Shown piece by piece: positions 7,629-14,808 of a stretch of 64,000 nucleotides of DNA (its first letter is position 1; each line of letters starts with the position of its first letter). The stretch comes from Streptomyces sp. NBC_00483. GTDB taxonomy: Bacteria; Actinomycetota; Actinomycetes; Streptomycetales; Streptomycetaceae. Made by a program: the position numbers and the translations under genes. Where the stretch lies: NCBI RefSeq assembly GCF_036013745.1, contig NZ_CP107880.1:4464001-4528000 (forward strand), given 5' to 3'. The notes below the pieces were generated by a model. It ran no database searches and was not told where the DNA came from. It worked only from the letters and a program-made list of their open reading frames with translations.

Positions 7629-8120
7629 CTAAGACCTGCGGGAGGATCTCGGTTGCAGATCGTCTCGCATCGCCCTCTGCAGAGTCTCCAAGTCCCGGAA
7701 AAATGGCTGCCTCACGGCTTCGTATTCCGCTGATTCTGGCCGAAGAGGCCTGGAAGCGAGGAGTTCTCGAATAGCGCGAAGTTGGCGATAAACCGGCAGA
7801 GCCTCTTGGTAAATCCGATCCGGAGCGACAATGCCCAACTCCCGCAACACAGACTTGGCGTCACTGTTTTGAGGATCATTGTGGAAGGCGCCGTGAACCC
7901 CATTTCGGCGGGCATCATCCAACTGGTCATTAAACGCAGCGCCTATCATGCGGCTATGCGCCTGCGCCAGGGACGTCAAGAAGCGCGCATACACAATTCG
8001 CTTCGTCTCACTCCAGTACCGATCTTGTTCTCTGCGCGACCGCACGAGATCGGCAACAAGGGTCGTCCCGACGCCGAAGATCGCTCCGATGGCTGCAACC
8101 GCGAGAGTCCCCAACTCCAT
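7629..8120 (-). CDS. Single-span membrane protein of unknown function
   Basis: From ATG 8120 the protein is 163 residues, with an N-terminal membrane segment (LAVAAIGAIFGVGTTLVADL). A basic soluble part follows with RSRREQDRYWSETKRIVYAR, then helices ending QRAMRDDLQPRSS. An RYW-x-x-R/K-R-x-V-Y pattern after one helix recurs in small actinobacterial membrane proteins of unknown function. An in-frame ATG at 8156 would add 12 residues, and neither start has a strong ribosome site. It points away from the repeat copy at 8321. Confidence 0.5.
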   Translation of the reverse strand: MELGTLAVAAIGAIFGVGTTLVADLVRSRREQDRYWSETKRIVYARFLTSLAQAHSRMIGAAFNDQLDDARRNGVHGAFHNDPQNSDAKSVLRELGIVAPDRIYQEALPVYRQLRAIRELLASRPLRPESAEYEAVRQPFFRDLETLQRAMRDDLQPRSSRRS

Positions 8121-8320
8121 GTACTCATAGTAGGTTTCCCGCCACTTGAGAGCCATACCAAGTCTTTGACCACAGCCACAGGTGAGTAGCCGCAAGGCAG
8201 CGCACCACGGACAGCTAGCTACTGTGCAGCAACTGCGACATGCTCTGTCTGTCATGACCCTTACTTCAGTCGCCGCGATCGCTGATGGCCGAGCCACATA
8301 GAGCTACGGATCAGATCGCA

Positions 8321-8420
8321 GCTCGTGGACTATTCGTGGACGAACAGCCGCCAGCCGACCCATTTGAAGCCCGTGACCTGCGTACTCGTCTGGGACTCAA
8401 GGGGCCTCCGGAGCTGTGTG
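8321..8420 (+). repeat. Island repeat copy A (100 bp)
   Basis: One of three stretches (also 9871-9970 and 11685-11784) sharing a GTGGAC box near the left end, a second GTGGAC 11 bp later, and GGGCCTCCGG near the right end. In copy A the second GTGGAC starts at 8336 and GGGCCTCCGG at 8402, a distance of 66 bp that is the same in all three copies, although the middle has diverged. It lies 75 bp upstream of the gene at 8495. Confidence 0.6.
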
Positions 8421-8494
8421 CAATCGAATCCGCCCACACCGTGTCAGCCAGATCGGCATACTTGATGACTGGACCGCGAGTGCAGGGGGTGGCG

Positions 8495-8896
8495 ATGTAC
8501 GGCCGAAGCGACGTGGTATGGGAACAGCTGACTGACGCCGGCTTGAAGTTCCTCGTTGAGCGAGCACAGCTCCGCAAGGTCACGACCTACACAGAGATGA
8601 ACTCTGTGCTGGCCCGGCGGACTGGGCTTCCCGGCTTCGACTTCGAACAGGCGGACGAGCGTGCCGCCATGGGCTACCTGCTTGGACTGATCGTGGAACG
8701 GGACTACCCGAAGAGCGGGCTCATGATCTCTGCACTGGTTCACTACCTCGGGGCGAACGACGCTGGGCCTGGTTTCTACGCCCTCGCGCAGCAGCTCAGC
8801 ATGCTCCCCAAGAGCTCCTCTGCAACAACGAGACTTGAGTTCTGGATTGGGCAGGTCAACTCGCTCCACGAGCTTCACTCGGCTCCTGGCCGGTAG
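8495..8896 (+). CDS. Small helical protein common in actinobacterial accessory DNA (133 aa)
   Basis: The ATG at 8495 follows AGGGGG, which selects it over upstream in-frame starts. The protein is soluble and mostly helical, with TTYTEMNSVLARRTGLPGF, ERAAMGYLLGLIVERDYP and SGLMISALVHYLGANDAGPG followed by FYALAQQL. I recall this pattern as a frequent uncharacterised family in Streptomyces genomic islands. The domain has no visible catalytic motif. Repeat copy A lies just upstream and may contain its promoter. Confidence 0.55.
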   Translation: MYGRSDVVWEQLTDAGLKFLVERAQLRKVTTYTEMNSVLARRTGLPGFDFEQADERAAMGYLLGLIVERDYPKSGLMISALVHYLGANDAGPGFYALAQQLSMLPKSSSATTRLEFWIGQVNSLHELHSAPGR

Positions 8897-9111
8897 GCGT
8901 GCGGAACCTGCTCTGTCGAATGCGTGTCGAAGACGCTGATTTCTTGCACATAGTCACCCAGCAACACCAGGTCAAGGGTGATGTGGCAACGATCGTGCCA
9001 GCCGCCTTCTAAGCGCTTGGCATTTGAAGTGGGACTCACCCACAGCTCGCGGCCGCCACGCAGGGATTACCTCAACAACACCAACAGCCGTAGCAGGGAT
9101 CCCGCGCCCAG

Positions 9112-9651
9112 TCACTCTCCACACCAGAAGCAGACTTCGGCTCCGGGATGGCCGTACTTCTGCGTGCCGCATCGGGTGCAACTGGGTCGACGTGGGCGGG
9201 CCGTGGGTGCGTAGGGTCCAGGTCTGCCATCGGGTGTCTGCCACAGCAGCCATTCATTGACTCGATCCGCGTAGGGGTTCGGTGCCAAGTTCCCTTCGGC
9301 GGGCGGGGCCTCACGCCGCTGGCGCTCGTCATCCAGTGCCAGCTGAAGCTCTCGACGCATGCGGGCTACTTCCTGCGCGCGCTGGAGCCGCCACCTTCTG
9401 CGCAGCATGAGAACGCAGCCAGCATCCGCAGTAGCGCAGAACCATGCTCCACCGAAGTAGTCGACGTCTGCGGCCCATCCGAGCCCTACGCACAGCAGGG
9501 TAAGCGGGGTAAGGCAGATGATCAGGAAGAGAAGGACCGTGGCCCCATTGATCTCTAGATCAAGATCTCCATAGTCGGCAGACGGGCCCTCGCGCCAATG
9601 AGGGGTCACCCAGGTGCCATCGGCGCGGTAATAGCCGCGAACGTGCGGCAC
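9112..9651 (-). CDS. Two-span membrane protein with C-terminal zinc ribbon
   Basis: 179 residues from GTG 9651, next to AGGGGGAG. The order is a short soluble start, two membrane segments (VLLFLIICLTPLTLLCVGLG and a second about 75-95), a charged helix (RAQEVARMRRELQLALDDER), and a C-terminal C-x2-C ... C-x2-C ribbon (CTRCG and CFWCGE) likely to bind zinc. The family is not recognised. The neighbouring gene at 9991-10521 also ends in a C-x2-C/C-x2-C pair and has the same orientation, but repeat copy B separates the two. Confidence 0.5.
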   Translation of the reverse strand: MPHVRGYYRADGTWVTPHWREGPSADYGDLDLEINGATVLLFLIICLTPLTLLCVGLGWAADVDYFGGAWFCATADAGCVLMLRRRWRLQRAQEVARMRRELQLALDDERQRREAPPAEGNLAPNPYADRVNEWLLWQTPDGRPGPYAPTARPRRPSCTRCGTQKYGHPGAEVCFWCGE

Positions 9652-9870
9652 TACTCCCCCTTGCTTGTCATGTTGCACCAATCACGACACGCTACTGCTA
9701 CCCATGATGCGCCAAGTTGCTGTCGACAGAGGTTCGATCGGTGTGGTCCTACGTACAGCCCACCATCGCGGCAGCGCAGTGTGGGAAGAGTTCACGCCGC
9801 CTTGTGCCGAGGAGGCACTGCCCACCGAAGCGCACCTCCGCTAGCTGACAGGTCGCGCAGTGGCGCCTCC

Positions 9871-9970
9871 TACGTCTGGACCACCTGTGGACAGAACCCT
9901 GGACTGTCGTGTTGATCATGGCGCTGACCAGCACGCTACCCACCGCACAAAAGGGCCTCCGGAGCCGTCT
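9871..9970 (+). repeat. Island repeat copy B (100 bp)
   Basis: The second copy of the island repeat. The first box is degenerate (GTCTGGAC), the second TGTGGACAG is intact, and AAGGGCCTCCGGAGC marks the right end. The distance from the second GTGGAC (9887) to GGGCCTCCGG (9953) is again 66 bp. TGTGGACAG also fits a DnaA box in reverse, which may be chance. It sits just past the 3' end of the gene 9991-10521, so here the neighbouring gene reads towards it. Confidence 0.6.
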
Positions 9971-9990
9971 GCGTAGGTTGAACAAGGTCT

Positions 9991-10521
9991 CTATCCACAG
10001 GAGTCGCAGATGCCCGTCACTGGCAACTGCATGAAGCAACCGTCACAAAAGGCTGGCGGCTGCACGGTACGGGCCCGCTGACGCTCAATGGCAGCCTGAT
10101 GCCTGGGAGCAAGGGCAGGAACTCCTCCTCCCGGAGGCAACGTGGCACCGAATCTCCGGTAGCAAGCGAGCCGCGCTTCGGCCGCATGGCGTTCGCGCTC
10201 TAGCACACCAGGTACAGGCGGCTGTCCCGCAACCGCCAACACTTCCTTGTAGCCCTCACCCACCATGCCGTCGTCGCTGTGCACGACCAGCGCGGTCAAG
10301 GGCGGATCTCCTCTTCGGTGGGCTTCACGAACCACGCGCCCGAGGACTGAGCCGATCCAGTTGTGCAGCAGAGCACGGGTGTGAATGCCAGACCGCTCCT
10401 GAACCTCCCGTCCCAACTCTTTGTAGGTGATGACAGCGTGATACGTACGCGCCACCTCGACCAGTACCGCGTAGGCAGTCTGTCCCCACGTTTCGCGAGG
10501 GTCTTGCACGTCGATGCCCAT
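9991..10521 (-). CDS. Unrecognised soluble protein with C-terminal zinc ribbon (176 aa)
   Basis: The ATG at 10521 (or the GTG just before it) follows GGGGGAG. The N-terminal half (ETWGQTAYAVLVEVARTYHA, then ITYKELGREVQERSG) looks like a helical winged-helix-type fold, followed by LTALVVHSDDGMVGEGY. The C-terminus ends CDGCFMQLPVTGICDSCG, a compact C-x2-C pair and C-x2-C pair likely to hold zinc. A nucleic-acid role is plausible but unproven. It diverges from the gene at 10711. Confidence 0.5.
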   Translation of the reverse strand: MGIDVQDPRETWGQTAYAVLVEVARTYHAVITYKELGREVQERSGIHTRALLHNWIGSVLGRVVREAHRRGDPPLTALVVHSDDGMVGEGYKEVLAVAGQPPVPGVLERERHAAEARLACYRRFGATLPPGGGVPALAPRHQAAIERQRARTVQPPAFCDGCFMQLPVTGICDSCG

Positions 10522-10710
10522 CACTGCTCTCCCCCGACGCTGCTTCTCGCTCGATACCGTCCCGCAACGTCCAGCCAATCGTGCCTGCCTGCGGCTCAAA
10601 GTGTCAGTGGAACGGGTGCGTTGAAGCGACCGGACTGGCGGGCCGTTCACCGGCGATGTGGTTCGGGTTCACAGAAGTTGTGACGCTCTTGAGTGAGGGC
10701 TTGGGGCACC

Positions 10711-11544
10711 ATGCCCGATATGACTTACAGTGGCGACCCGTCGGCCGGAAGAATGGCCGTGAGCCCCAAGGAGCTGGCGGAGTGGGGCGATCAATGGGAC
10801 AGGTACGACGCCAGTGTTGATGGCCCTCAACCAGTCCCACACCTCTACACCTGGGTCCGGCAGCGGAACTGGTGGGGCTCCGGTGCGACCCTAAGTCAGC
10901 TTCACTCACTCGCCAGGAACCATGGCATCCCCGTCGCGTGGATACCGCCCGCCGACGTCATCCGTGAACTCGTCCAGGCTGATGACCACCACGCCGCGAA
11001 GCTCGATGTCCTCGTAAGCCACCAAGCGAAGCTACGCACCGCGTGTCGCCGCACGGTTCCGGAAGACTCCGACGGCTGGCATACCGACTACCCCGAAACC
11101 GCCCGGCGTGTACTCGCCGCATGGGAGGACGGTCACCTGCTCGCTGCTGGATGCCTCGCTCTGGCAGCGGCGGAGGACATCATGTTCCTCGTAGCCCGCG
11201 TGGAGCGAACCCGGTACAAGATGTACGACGAGCTGAAGAAGGCAGCGGGTATGGAGCCGCACCCGCAATGGTGGCCGCAGGACCAGGTCGTCCTCACGCC
11301 GATCGAGCCACTGTTCAGTCAGTACTTCCCGGAGAGGCAAGATCCACTCCCACAGAACCTGTCCCGACACGCGGTAATGCATCGCCTGCCGCTGGAGCAC
11401 ATGAACGACGGTCATTGCATCATCGCGATCATGCTTATGCTGTCGCTGCTCGCTGAACTTGAGTGGCACATGATCCAAGAGCGGGCCGAAACGTTCTATG
11501 AGGCCGGGAGCACTGAGGAGGACAGCAAAGGAGTCGATCCCTAA
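10711..11544 (+). CDS. Large helical protein with HEPN-like R-x4-H motif
   Basis: 277 residues from ATG 10711, 5 nt after GGGG; nearby in-frame ATG codons at 10693 and 10720 are alternatives. The first third contains a serine-aromatic region (VPHLYTWVRQRNWWGSG) and the rest is helical. Near residues 219-224 it reads RHAVMH, followed by a hydrophobic helix (CIIAIMLMLSLLAELEW). Many HEPN ribonuclease-type domains have R-x4-6-H at this place before a hydrophobic helix, so a toxin or defence role is possible. The match is to a motif only. Its promoter region is shared with the divergent gene at 10521. Confidence 0.5.
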   Translation: MPDMTYSGDPSAGRMAVSPKELAEWGDQWDRYDASVDGPQPVPHLYTWVRQRNWWGSGATLSQLHSLARNHGIPVAWIPPADVIRELVQADDHHAAKLDVLVSHQAKLRTACRRTVPEDSDGWHTDYPETARRVLAAWEDGHLLAAGCLALAAAEDIMFLVARVERTRYKMYDELKKAAGMEPHPQWWPQDQVVLTPIEPLFSQYFPERQDPLPQNLSRHAVMHRLPLEHMNDGHCIIAIMLMLSLLAELEWHMIQERAETFYEAGSTEEDSKGVDP

Positions 11545-11684
11545 GCGGCGTCTCCATCGTTGCCGACATCATCAGGTGTACTCAGCACGCCGAACGAGAC
11601 GACGTCCGGGTGTGCAGTACAGCAGGGAAGTACCGCAACCCACGCCACCGAAGCCAGGCGTCATCGACTAAGCCGTGGCCACGG

Positions 11685-11784
11685 AACCGTGGACTATCTG
11701 TGGACGGATCCCAGCCGATCGAGCGCCCGTAAGGCGCCTACCAGCGACTTCCTCTGAGAGCCAAAGGGCCTCCGGGGTCGTGTG
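11685..11784 (+). repeat. Island repeat copy C (100 bp)
   Basis: The third copy. It keeps both GTGGAC boxes (11689 and 11700), the 66-bp step to GGGCCTCCGG (11766), and the closing GTGTG. Copies A and C share a 77-bp distance from the first GTGGAC to GGGCCTCCGG. It lies 56 bp upstream of the small gene at 11841, the same arrangement as copy A before 8495. Confidence 0.6.
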
Positions 11785-11840
11785 CGGCCCAGCCAAGGAA
11801 GGCACTCCCCCTCGTTCCGGAGGTGCGCTACGGTCCCCGC

Positions 11841-12131
11841 ATGGCCGAAAACGACGGCGGACGCGCAGCCTGGTTGGAGTCGAAGCGCCGGCTGGTCAAC
11901 CCCGAGCGACACATCGCGGCTCTGCGAGAGCTCATTGCAGAAGACGACAATGAACTTCTTCTCTACGACTACGACCTCGTCAGCGACCCGCGGGACGCAA
12001 GGATGGTAAGAGCTCAGCAGCGAGCAGCCGGGCAGAGAAACCGTCGACTCAAGCGCTTGGCGGCTCGGGAGCGCCACGCGGCACAGCAGCAATGTGCAGC
12101 GAACACAGTGCCCGATGACGTGAGTTCCTGA
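11841..12131 (+). CDS. Small charged protein at the island end (96 aa)
   Basis: Ninety-six residues from ATG 11841, rich in Arg, Ala and Gln, with an acidic middle (ELIAEDDNELLLYDYD) and a basic helical end (RNRRLKRLAARERHAAQQQ). A start at 11823 would add six residues. No family is recognised. Its stop lies in the TGACATC arm repeat just before the second tRNA core, making it the last gene of the 7-kb island. Confidence 0.45.
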   Translation: MAENDGGRAAWLESKRRLVNPERHIAALRELIAEDDNELLLYDYDLVSDPRDARMVRAQQRAAGQRNRRLKRLAARERHAAQQQCAANTVPDDVSS

Positions 12132-12148
12132 CATCCAAGACTGACATC
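12129..12148 (+). repeat. Attachment-arm repeat, copy 2 (TGACATC x2)
   Basis: TGACATCCAAGACTGACATC differs from 5308-5327 only in the spacer. It lies 87 bp to the left of the second tRNA core, whereas copy 1 lies 54 bp to the right of the first core. That is the layout expected for two arms of one circular attachment site. Confidence 0.4.
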
Positions 12149-12235
12149 AACGGCGCCGGACAGTGGTGTTCATCAGCACCACTCTCTGGCCTTCGCGTCC
12201 ATGGCCGACAGTTGCACAACGCCGCCTAGTTCGAG

Positions 12236-12271
12236 CTCCTAAAGCGGGTGTCGCAGGTTCGAATCCTGCCG
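12236..12271 (+). repeat. Second copy of the 36-bp tRNA-Arg core
   Basis: Identical over 36 bp to 5218-5253, from the anticodon loop to the last T-stem base plus one. The next base differs, and the acceptor end (GGGGCACCA) and terminator present at copy 1 are absent. Both sides are non-tRNA sequence, so this is a recombination scar or attachment core and not a gene. It defines the right edge of the 7-kb island 5254-12235. Confidence 0.8.
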
Positions 12272-12350
12272 AGAAAGCGCGCACACGCAGCCCGCGGGCG
12301 AACCTCTCTCGGTGCAACTCCCGCACAGTCCGAAACGAGGCCCACGCCCG

Positions 12351-12857
12351 CTACTGAATTGCGGGGTCGACGTCGTCAGCGTCACTCGCCGGCCTCGGGC
12401 GTGCACGCGAGGCCCCGGTGGCCAACAGGATGCCCGTCAATACGGCGGCAGAGGCCGCCGATCCCGCTGCCGTCGCCCGAACGCCCTGCGGCACGTCATC
12501 CACTGCTCTCCGCGTTCCGTCGTCCATCACGCATACGGTGCGCAGGGTGAGGAACTGGACGTCATAGTCCACCGCCCCTTTCAACTGCTCCCTGCATGGA
12601 TGGTCGTACGGAAACGGCGCCGAGTCCGCCCCGCCGTCCTGCGCCACCGCCACGGTCGACAACAGCCCCATGGCTCCCCATGAGTAGGCGGCCGTGGCCG
12701 TGGCCGCGCAGGCAAAGGCGGCGGCCACGACTGGACGGCGCCAGCCCTGTCCGGACCAACGCGCGTCCCCTGGCAGGGCAACCCCGAGGCCCCGGAGCAG
12801 GAAGAACATGACCAATGCGACGGTAGCGAGAAACACCACCGGTATGAGGAGGATCAA
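12351..12857 (-). CDS. Three-span membrane protein of unknown function
   Basis: 168 residues from TTG 12857, which follows AAAGGG at 5-nt spacing. Membrane segments lie at about residues 2-22, 44-66 and 133-148. The loop between the second and third contains two Cys (HPCREQ and RTVCVMDDG) that could form a disulphide outside the cell. I do not recognise the family. It is the first gene right of the second tRNA core and may belong to a further accessory segment. Confidence 0.5.
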   Translation of the reverse strand: MILLIPVVFLATVALVMFFLLRGLGVALPGDARWSGQGWRRPVVAAAFACAATATAAYSWGAMGLLSTVAVAQDGGADSAPFPYDHPCREQLKGAVDYDVQFLTLRTVCVMDDGTRRAVDDVPQGVRATAAGSAASAAVLTGILLATGASRARPRPASDADDVDPAIQ

Positions 12858-13076
12858 GACGACCCTTTCTCCAGGGCACCGCGATCACGATGATCAGCGT
12901 CGGCACACGAGGATGCCGCCCAGACAGTAGACCTCGAACGCCCCTGCCGGGAGCACCCGTCTCCTGCGACCGTGATGCGCATGCTGCGCGAGCACGACGA
13001 GCAAGCCGCCGCATGAGCCGCGAGGCCAGTCGACGCCACGACGCGGCACCGGCGTCCCGAGTGGTGCGGGCGGGGC

Positions 13077-13859
13077 CTACTCCGGGGCGCGGGAGTAGCG
13101 CTCCACGGTGGCCTTGGACGTCGACGTGTCGAGGAGCCGCAGTTCCCACGGTCCCGTGTTCACGTCGAAGTCCTTGCCGAAGCCGACCCACTTGCCGGCC
13201 ATCCGGCGCCCGGTCGGCTCGATCAGCATCTGGATCGCCCCGTGGTAGCGGGCGCCCCGGTAGTAGCCATCCGAAGCGGTTTGCTCGATCCAGGACCCGG
13301 TGACGATGTTCCGGTCCGTCGTGAGGTCGAGGTGCAGGGGGCTGTCGGGGTTGCTGGACGCGCCCGGCAGGGACTCGGCCGTGAGCCGGTTGTCCCGGTG
13401 CACGACGAGGACATGATGCTTGCCCTCGTACGTGGTGTCGCGGCCGGAGGAGTAGAACTCGTAGCGGCTCAGCCAGATACCCGAGTAGTCCACCGCCTGC
13501 GCTTCCGGCGCCGTCTCGGGTGCCTCGGCCGCCTCCGCGACACCGGTTGCCCCGGCGTCCATGTCGTGGCCGCCTGCGCCGTCCTCGTGGACGCGGGAGG
13601 CTGACACGGCGAGCGCGAACCCGAGTGCTTCGATCGGGCGGCCCGTGAACCGCTGCAATGCGCGGGCGTACAGCGGGCGGCATGTGCGGGTCTGGCCCGA
13701 CTCCCACCGCTGTACGAGGCGCTTGCTGGCATCGTTGGGTTCGCCCAGCTCCTTGCCGGTCTTGCGGAGTCCGTTCGCGAACTCGTCCTGCGAGAGCTGC
13801 ATGCCGATACGCACGGCACGCAGGACGTCGTTCGTCTGTACCTGTGCTGTGGTGGTCAT
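13077..13859 (-). CDS. XRE-family regulator with C-terminal sensory-type domain
   Basis: 260 residues. An N-terminal helix-turn-helix (about 10-60, with LVQRWESGQTRTCRP) precedes an acidic Ala-rich linker (about 90-120). A beta-rich C-terminal domain follows (about 122-255) with GIWLSRYEFYSSGR, GKHHVLVVHRDNRLTAESL and a matching end GKWVGFGKDFDVN. This is an architecture I know from streptomycete XRE regulators, with an unknown ligand. It diverges from the coupled pair 13989/14186 across about 130 bp and may regulate it. Confidence 0.65.
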   Translation of the reverse strand: MTTTAQVQTNDVLRAVRIGMQLSQDEFANGLRKTGKELGEPNDASKRLVQRWESGQTRTCRPLYARALQRFTGRPIEALGFALAVSASRVHEDGAGGHDMDAGATGVAEAAEAPETAPEAQAVDYSGIWLSRYEFYSSGRDTTYEGKHHVLVVHRDNRLTAESLPGASSNPDSPLHLDLTTDRNIVTGSWIEQTASDGYYRGARYHGAIQMLIEPTGRRMAGKWVGFGKDFDVNTGPWELRLLDTSTSKATVERYSRAPE

Positions 13860-13988
13860 GGTCCGAGGCTAGCTACGCGCCTCGTCCAATGACACCGGTT
13901 TGACGCCTTCGTGTGACGCCGACATACCGCCTCTCGGACGCCAGATGTGTCGCCGCGATGGTCGCCCCGCGTCCACAGGATGGGAGCC

Positions 13989-14189
13989 ATGTCCATCCGC
14001 ATCAGCGCGTACACGGTCAGAGCAGACGGCACGCAGACCACCTCACGGACCCTCTACGAGGGCGAGGGCGGAGAGCCCATGGCGACTGGTGTGATGCCGC
14101 CCTGCATCTGCCCGCGATGCCGCCGAGGCGGAGGACGCTCCCCAGGCACCACCACGAATCCCCCATCGCGTGGAGGCACACCAGCATGA
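13989..14189 (+). CDS. Small protein translationally coupled to 14186
   Basis: Sixty-six residues from ATG 13989, preceded by GGGAG. It begins SIRISAYTVRADGTQTTSR and has a C-x-C-x2-C cluster (CICPRC) that could bind metal. Its TGA overlaps the next gene's ATG by ATGA, a strong sign of coupled translation. Function unknown; see 14186. Confidence 0.55.
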   Translation: MSIRISAYTVRADGTQTTSRTLYEGEGGEPMATGVMPPCICPRCRRGGGRSPGTTTNPPSRGGTPA

Positions 14190-14731
14190 GCACCGCCGTG
14201 AAGATCCGCGACCCTAAGACGTTCGTTCCCCAGGACGTGTGGGCGCGGCAAGTGAAGCTGATCATGCGGGATCCCGAGATCGGCCAGGACAAGGCAGAGC
14301 GCATCTTCGGCCAGACGATCGCGTACTTCGTGGCCGCCGGAGAGAACCCCGACCTCCTCGTGGGCCCGTCCCCCGAGGTGGACCAGGGCGTTCACTCGTT
14401 CATGCTCGACACCATCCCGTACCACCAGTTCACCTACGGGCACTTCGGCCGGTACGTCCACCACGTACCCGAACTCGAAACCGATCTGTGCGTCCAGTGC
14501 ACCAACGACGGCGGTGGCGAAGGCAAGAATCACGGCGACGTCGCCTGCGTCAGCGACGACGACAAGGTGAAGGCCGAAGCCGACGGCCGGCCGATGGTCC
14601 TGGAGGCCACCGTCGCGGCGATCGAGGCCGCGGGCTTCGTCATCGACCGCGAGCTTTGGAACATGGGCGTGAAGTGCACACAGTGCCACGCCGGGTGCAC
14701 CGACTCGCCCAACACGGGCAAGAGCAAGTAG
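14186..14731 (+). CDS. Soluble protein with C-x2-C and C-x2-C-H motifs (181 aa)
   Basis: 181 residues, coupled to the gene before it by a 4-nt overlap. It has an N-terminal helical part (DVWARQVKLIMRDPEIGQD), a middle part with Tyr/His-rich YHQFTYGHFGRYVHH, then LCVQCTND and near the C-terminus CTQCHAGC. C-x2-C-H resembles a haem c motif, but there is no signal peptide, so metal binding in the cytosol is more likely. No catalytic family is recognised. A strong terminator follows at 14751. Confidence 0.55.
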   Translation: MSTAVKIRDPKTFVPQDVWARQVKLIMRDPEIGQDKAERIFGQTIAYFVAAGENPDLLVGPSPEVDQGVHSFMLDTIPYHQFTYGHFGRYVHHVPELETDLCVQCTNDGGGEGKNHGDVACVSDDDKVKAEADGRPMVLEATVAAIEAAGFVIDRELWNMGVKCTQCHAGCTDSPNTGKSK

Positions 14732-14750
14732 GCTACAAAGACAGAGAGTT

Positions 14751-14783
14751 GGGGCCCACCCCTCTACATTCGGGGCGGGCCCC
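14751..14783 (+). terminator. GC hairpin terminator after 14731
   Basis: GGGGCCCACCCC (14751-14762) pairs with GGGGCGGGCCCC (14772-14783) with one mismatch and a 9-base loop. It ends the 13989-14731 operon and lies just before the methyltransferase. Confidence 0.65.
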
Positions 14784-14808
14784 TTCCCCTGTGAGAGGAA
14801 CCATCTGC

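Noticed and set aside
9886..9996. DnaA-box-like TGTGGACAG and CTATCCACA as a replication origin
   Set aside because: Only a few scattered matches without an initiator gene or AT-rich segment; the first is part of the island repeat.
12236..12271. A functional second tRNA gene
   Set aside because: Only the anticodon loop to T-stem is present; there is no 5' half and no acceptor end.
5218..12271. A CRISPR array or defence cassette
   Set aside because: The repeats are few and far apart, with no regular spacers and no Cas proteins. The left-edge nuclease resembles Cas4 only at the fold level and has a phage-type context.
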